A stretch of 64,000 nucleotides of DNA. Origin: Chitinophaga pinensis. Lineage in GTDB: Bacteria; Pseudomonadota; Gammaproteobacteria; Burkholderiales; Burkholderiaceae_C. A program made the position numbers and the translations under genes. Below the pieces are notes generated by a model that was not told the origin of the DNA, did no database searches, and saw only the letters and a list, made by a program, of their open reading frames with translations. Below, in pieces: positions 62,172 to 64,000 of this stretch (the stretch's first letter is position 1; each line of letters starts with the position of its first letter). Location: assembly GCA_943326015.2 (NCBI GenBank), contig CALPRQ020000003.1, positions 62,001 to 126,000 of the forward strand. Reading direction: 5' to 3'.

Positions 62172-62537
62172 ATGGCCACGGCCAGCGCCCCCACCATGAT
62201 CGCCTTGTTCCTCAAATGCCTGCTGGGGGCGCTGGCCGTGCTGCTGATCGCCTGGCTGTCCAAGGCACGCAGCTTCTACATCGCGGGGCTGGTGCCGCTG
62301 TTTCCCACCTTCGCGCTGATCGCGCACGCGATGGTCGGCAGCGAGCGGGGCGGCGGGGCGCTGCGCAGCACCGCGCTGTTCGGGCTGTGCGCCCTGCTAC
62401 CTTATGCCGTCTATCTGCTGGTCGTATTCTGGCTCAGCCTGCGCTGGAGCCTGGTCGCCACGTTGACGGCTGCCACCTTGGCCTGGGTGGTGAGTGCGGT
62501 CGCCTTGCTGCTGGCCTGGAACCGCTGGGCCAGCTGA
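62172..62537 (+). CDS. GlpM-family membrane protein
   Basis: A 121-residue protein with four hydrophobic helices (ALFLKCLLGALAVLLIAWLS ... WSLVATLTAATLAWVVSAVALLLAW), matching GlpM-like proteins first noted in Pseudomonas. The molecular function is unknown. It starts four bases after the dctA stop and is probably co-transcribed. Confidence 0.78.
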   Translation: MATASAPTMIALFLKCLLGALAVLLIAWLSKARSFYIAGLVPLFPTFALIAHAMVGSERGGGALRSTALFGLCALLPYAVYLLVVFWLSLRWSLVATLTAATLAWVVSAVALLLAWNRWAS

Positions 62538-62603
62538 AGGTCGCGGACTGGCATCCTTGCCATGACCCGACCTGACCCTTCCTGACTTTCGCACTGGTTT
62601 TTC

Positions 62604-63365
62604 ATGGAATTCAACTTCTTGTTGCTCGGCAGCGCCGCCTTCTTCGCCGGCCTGGTCGATGCCGTGGTCGGTGGCGGCGGTCTGATCCAGATCCCGGTGC
62701 TGCTGTCGCAGTTTCCCCAGACCGCGATCCCGACGCTGTTCGGCACCAACAAGCTGGCGAGCATCGCGGGCACCGCTTCGGCGCTGTGGCGCTATGCCCG
62801 CACCGTCTCGATTCCCTGGGCCGTGGTACTGCCGGCCACGCTGGCGGCGCTGCTGGGCGCCTGGCTGGGCGCCGCCGTCACGGCCTGGCTGCCACGCGAG
62901 GCGATGCGGCCGCTGGTGCTGTTCATGCTGGTCGCGGTCGCGGTCTATACCTTCTGGCGCAAGGATTTCGGCCATGTCGAGACGCGCGCGCTGGAGCCGG
63001 CAGACCGCTGGCGCGCCATCCTGCTCGGGCTGGTGATCGGCTTCTACGACGGCCTGTTCGGGCCGGGCACCGGCAGCTTCCTGATCTTCGGCTTCGTGCG
63101 CCTGTTCGGCATGGACTTCATCCGGGCATCGGCCAGCGCCAAGGTGATCAACGCCGCGACCAACCTGTCGGCGATCGCGTTTTTCGCCAGCCATTTCCCG
63201 CTGCTGTGGGGCGTGGCCCTGCTGATGGCGGCCTGCAATCTGGCCGGTGCCCAGGTCGGCACCGCGCTGGCGCTGCGCCGCGGCACCGGCTTCGTGCGCC
63301 AGGCCTTCTTGCTGGTGGTCGCGCTGCTGATCGCCAAGCTGGGCTGGGACATGCTGGCTGGCTGA
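62604..63365 (+). CDS. TauE/SafE-family membrane permease (TSUP)
   Basis: A 253-residue permease with about seven helices. The first family repeat is AAFFAGLVDAVVGGGGLIQIPVLL and the second is GLVIGFYDGLFGPGTGSFLIFGFVR. Members export or import small organosulphur or organic anions. The substrate cannot be told; the dctA neighbourhood does not decide it. A 66-base gap separates it from the GlpM-like gene. Confidence 0.9.
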   Translation: MEFNFLLLGSAAFFAGLVDAVVGGGGLIQIPVLLSQFPQTAIPTLFGTNKLASIAGTASALWRYARTVSIPWAVVLPATLAALLGAWLGAAVTAWLPREAMRPLVLFMLVAVAVYTFWRKDFGHVETRALEPADRWRAILLGLVIGFYDGLFGPGTGSFLIFGFVRLFGMDFIRASASAKVINAATNLSAIAFFASHFPLLWGVALLMAACNLAGAQVGTALALRRGTGFVRQAFLLVVALLIAKLGWDMLAG

Positions 63366-63385
63366 GCGGCAGCGCTTCAGGCATC

Positions 63386-63401
63386 ATTCGGAAAACCGAA
63401 C
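63386..63401. promoter_or_regulatory. Proposed DctD site at dctB
   Basis: ATTCGGAAAACCGAAC fits GTTCGG-N4-CCGAAC at 11 of 12 positions. It ends four bases before the dctB ATG, so binding could block dctB expression (autorepression). Confidence 0.6.
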
Positions 63402-63405
63402 GCCC

Positions 63406-64000
63406 ATGCCATCTCGCCAGCACCTGCTCCGCCTCACCCTACTGCTGCTGGGTTTTGCTGCCCTGATCGCCGCCACCAGCCTGCTCGCCTTCCGTCTCAG
63501 CCTGGCGCTGGGCCTGAGCGAGCTACAGCTCACCGGACGGCACCGGCTCGACCTGTACGCCAGCAGCCTGGAGCGCGAGATCGACAAGTACGCCTATTTC
63601 TCGACCACGCTGGGACTGGAGCGCGATGTGCTGCAGCTGCTGGCCGCCCCCAGGCCGGAGCGGACGGCCCAGGTGAACCAGTACCTGGAACAGCTCAACG
63701 AGCGCGCCGGCACACTGGCTATCTACGTGCTCGACCGCCAGGGCCAGGTCGTGGCCAGCAGCAACTGGCGCCGGCCCGACAGCTTCCTCGGCGAGGACCT
63801 GTCGTTCCGGCCCTATTTCCGCCAGGCGCTGGAGACCGGCAGCGGCCGCATCTTCGGCATCGGCACGACCCGCGGCGAGCCGGGCTACTACCTGGCCTCG
63901 GCGCTGGGCAACGGTCAGGGCACGCTGGGCGTCGCGGTGGTCAAGGTCGGGCTGCAACAGCTGGAGAAATCCTGGGCCACCGTCGAGGCCCCGACGCTGG
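63406..64000 (+). CDS. dctB: C4-dicarboxylate sensor kinase DctB, 5' part
   Basis: Partial: 198 codons to the window edge. After a short N-terminus and a transmembrane helix (about 7-35), the periplasmic double-Cache sensor begins. ASSNWRRPDSFLGEDLSFRPYFRQALETGSGRIFGIGTTRGEPGYYLA is the DctB dicarboxylate-binding region. The kinase domains lie outside the window. DctD is expected to follow. No good ribosome site is visible, as the upstream bases are occupied by the palindrome at 63386-63401. Confidence 0.9.
   Translation, partial: MPSRQHLLRLTLLLLGFAALIAATSLLAFRLSLALGLSELQLTGRHRLDLYASSLEREIDKYAYFSTTLGLERDVLQLLAAPRPERTAQVNQYLEQLNERAGTLAIYVLDRQGQVVASSNWRRPDSFLGEDLSFRPYFRQALETGSGRIFGIGTTRGEPGYYLASALGNGQGTLGVAVVKVGLQQLEKSWATVEAPTL

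Overview
The window is high-GC chromosomal DNA from a betaproteobacterium. Gene content and order suggest Burkholderiales, of a Comamonadaceae/Sphaerotilaceae-like lineage; the genus cannot be read from this sequence. The evidence includes ribE-ribBA-ribH-nusB, ybgC-tolQRA, hemCDXY, glnA-ntrB-ntrC and dctA/dctB with sigma-54 promoters. Most of the window is dense core metabolism. Two places are clearly accessory: the left end (1 to about 3400) and an IscB element (about 37515 to 39130).

Left end, 1-3400: an island of lower GC beside aceA. It carries a single-gene antiviral reverse transcriptase that looks like DRT2, with a structured non-coding segment directly upstream. That segment holds a 9-base direct repeat, TTGCTAACA, whose two copies are exactly 114 bases apart (38 codons). 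They bracket a unit that is open in one sense frame only and stays open across its own junction. This is the layout expected of a DRT2 template RNA that is rolling-circle reverse-transcribed into a concatemeric 'neo' gene. Two related, very AT-rich small secreted proteins and a small membrane-anchored protein follow.

3400-12900: isocitrate lyase (aceA) with a terminator and paired operator-like motifs, then a tightly packed co-directional run: riboflavin synthesis (ribE, ribBA, ribH), nusB, ybgC, tolQ, tolR, tolA and a FUSC-family membrane protein. The RibA half of RibBA has lost its zinc cysteines. 12900-28000: dnaE, a flavodoxin-like oxidoreductase, a pirin diverging from a LysR regulator, a hybrid histidine kinase with its response regulator, a renalase-like FAD protein, gluQ, trmB, ribD, an RluA-type pseudouridine synthase and a small winged-helix protein.

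28000-37500: alaS, an HpaE-like aldehyde dehydrogenase, a nitronate monooxygenase, folA, a Cache-type chemoreceptor and nadC. 37515-39130: an IS200/IS605-type element without a transposase, consisting of an omega-RNA segment and an intact-looking iscB, inserted directly against the start of exodeoxyribonuclease III (xth). 40000-45100: ntrC, ntrB, a periplasmic protein and glnA, with a textbook sigma-54 promoter and NtrC-like sites in front of glnA.

45000-64000: a CinA/MoaB-like protein, an EI24 membrane protein, rsuA, hemY, hemX, hemD, hemC, argH, a TonB-receptor/substrate-binding-protein/diguanylate-cyclase operon, a MoxR-GNAT-VWA operon, dctA with a sigma-54 promoter, a GlpM-like protein, a TauE/SafE permease, and the 5' part of dctB, cut by the window edge. 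A shared palindrome, GTTCGG-N4-CCGAAC, occurs twice before dctA and once before dctB and is proposed as the DctD binding site.
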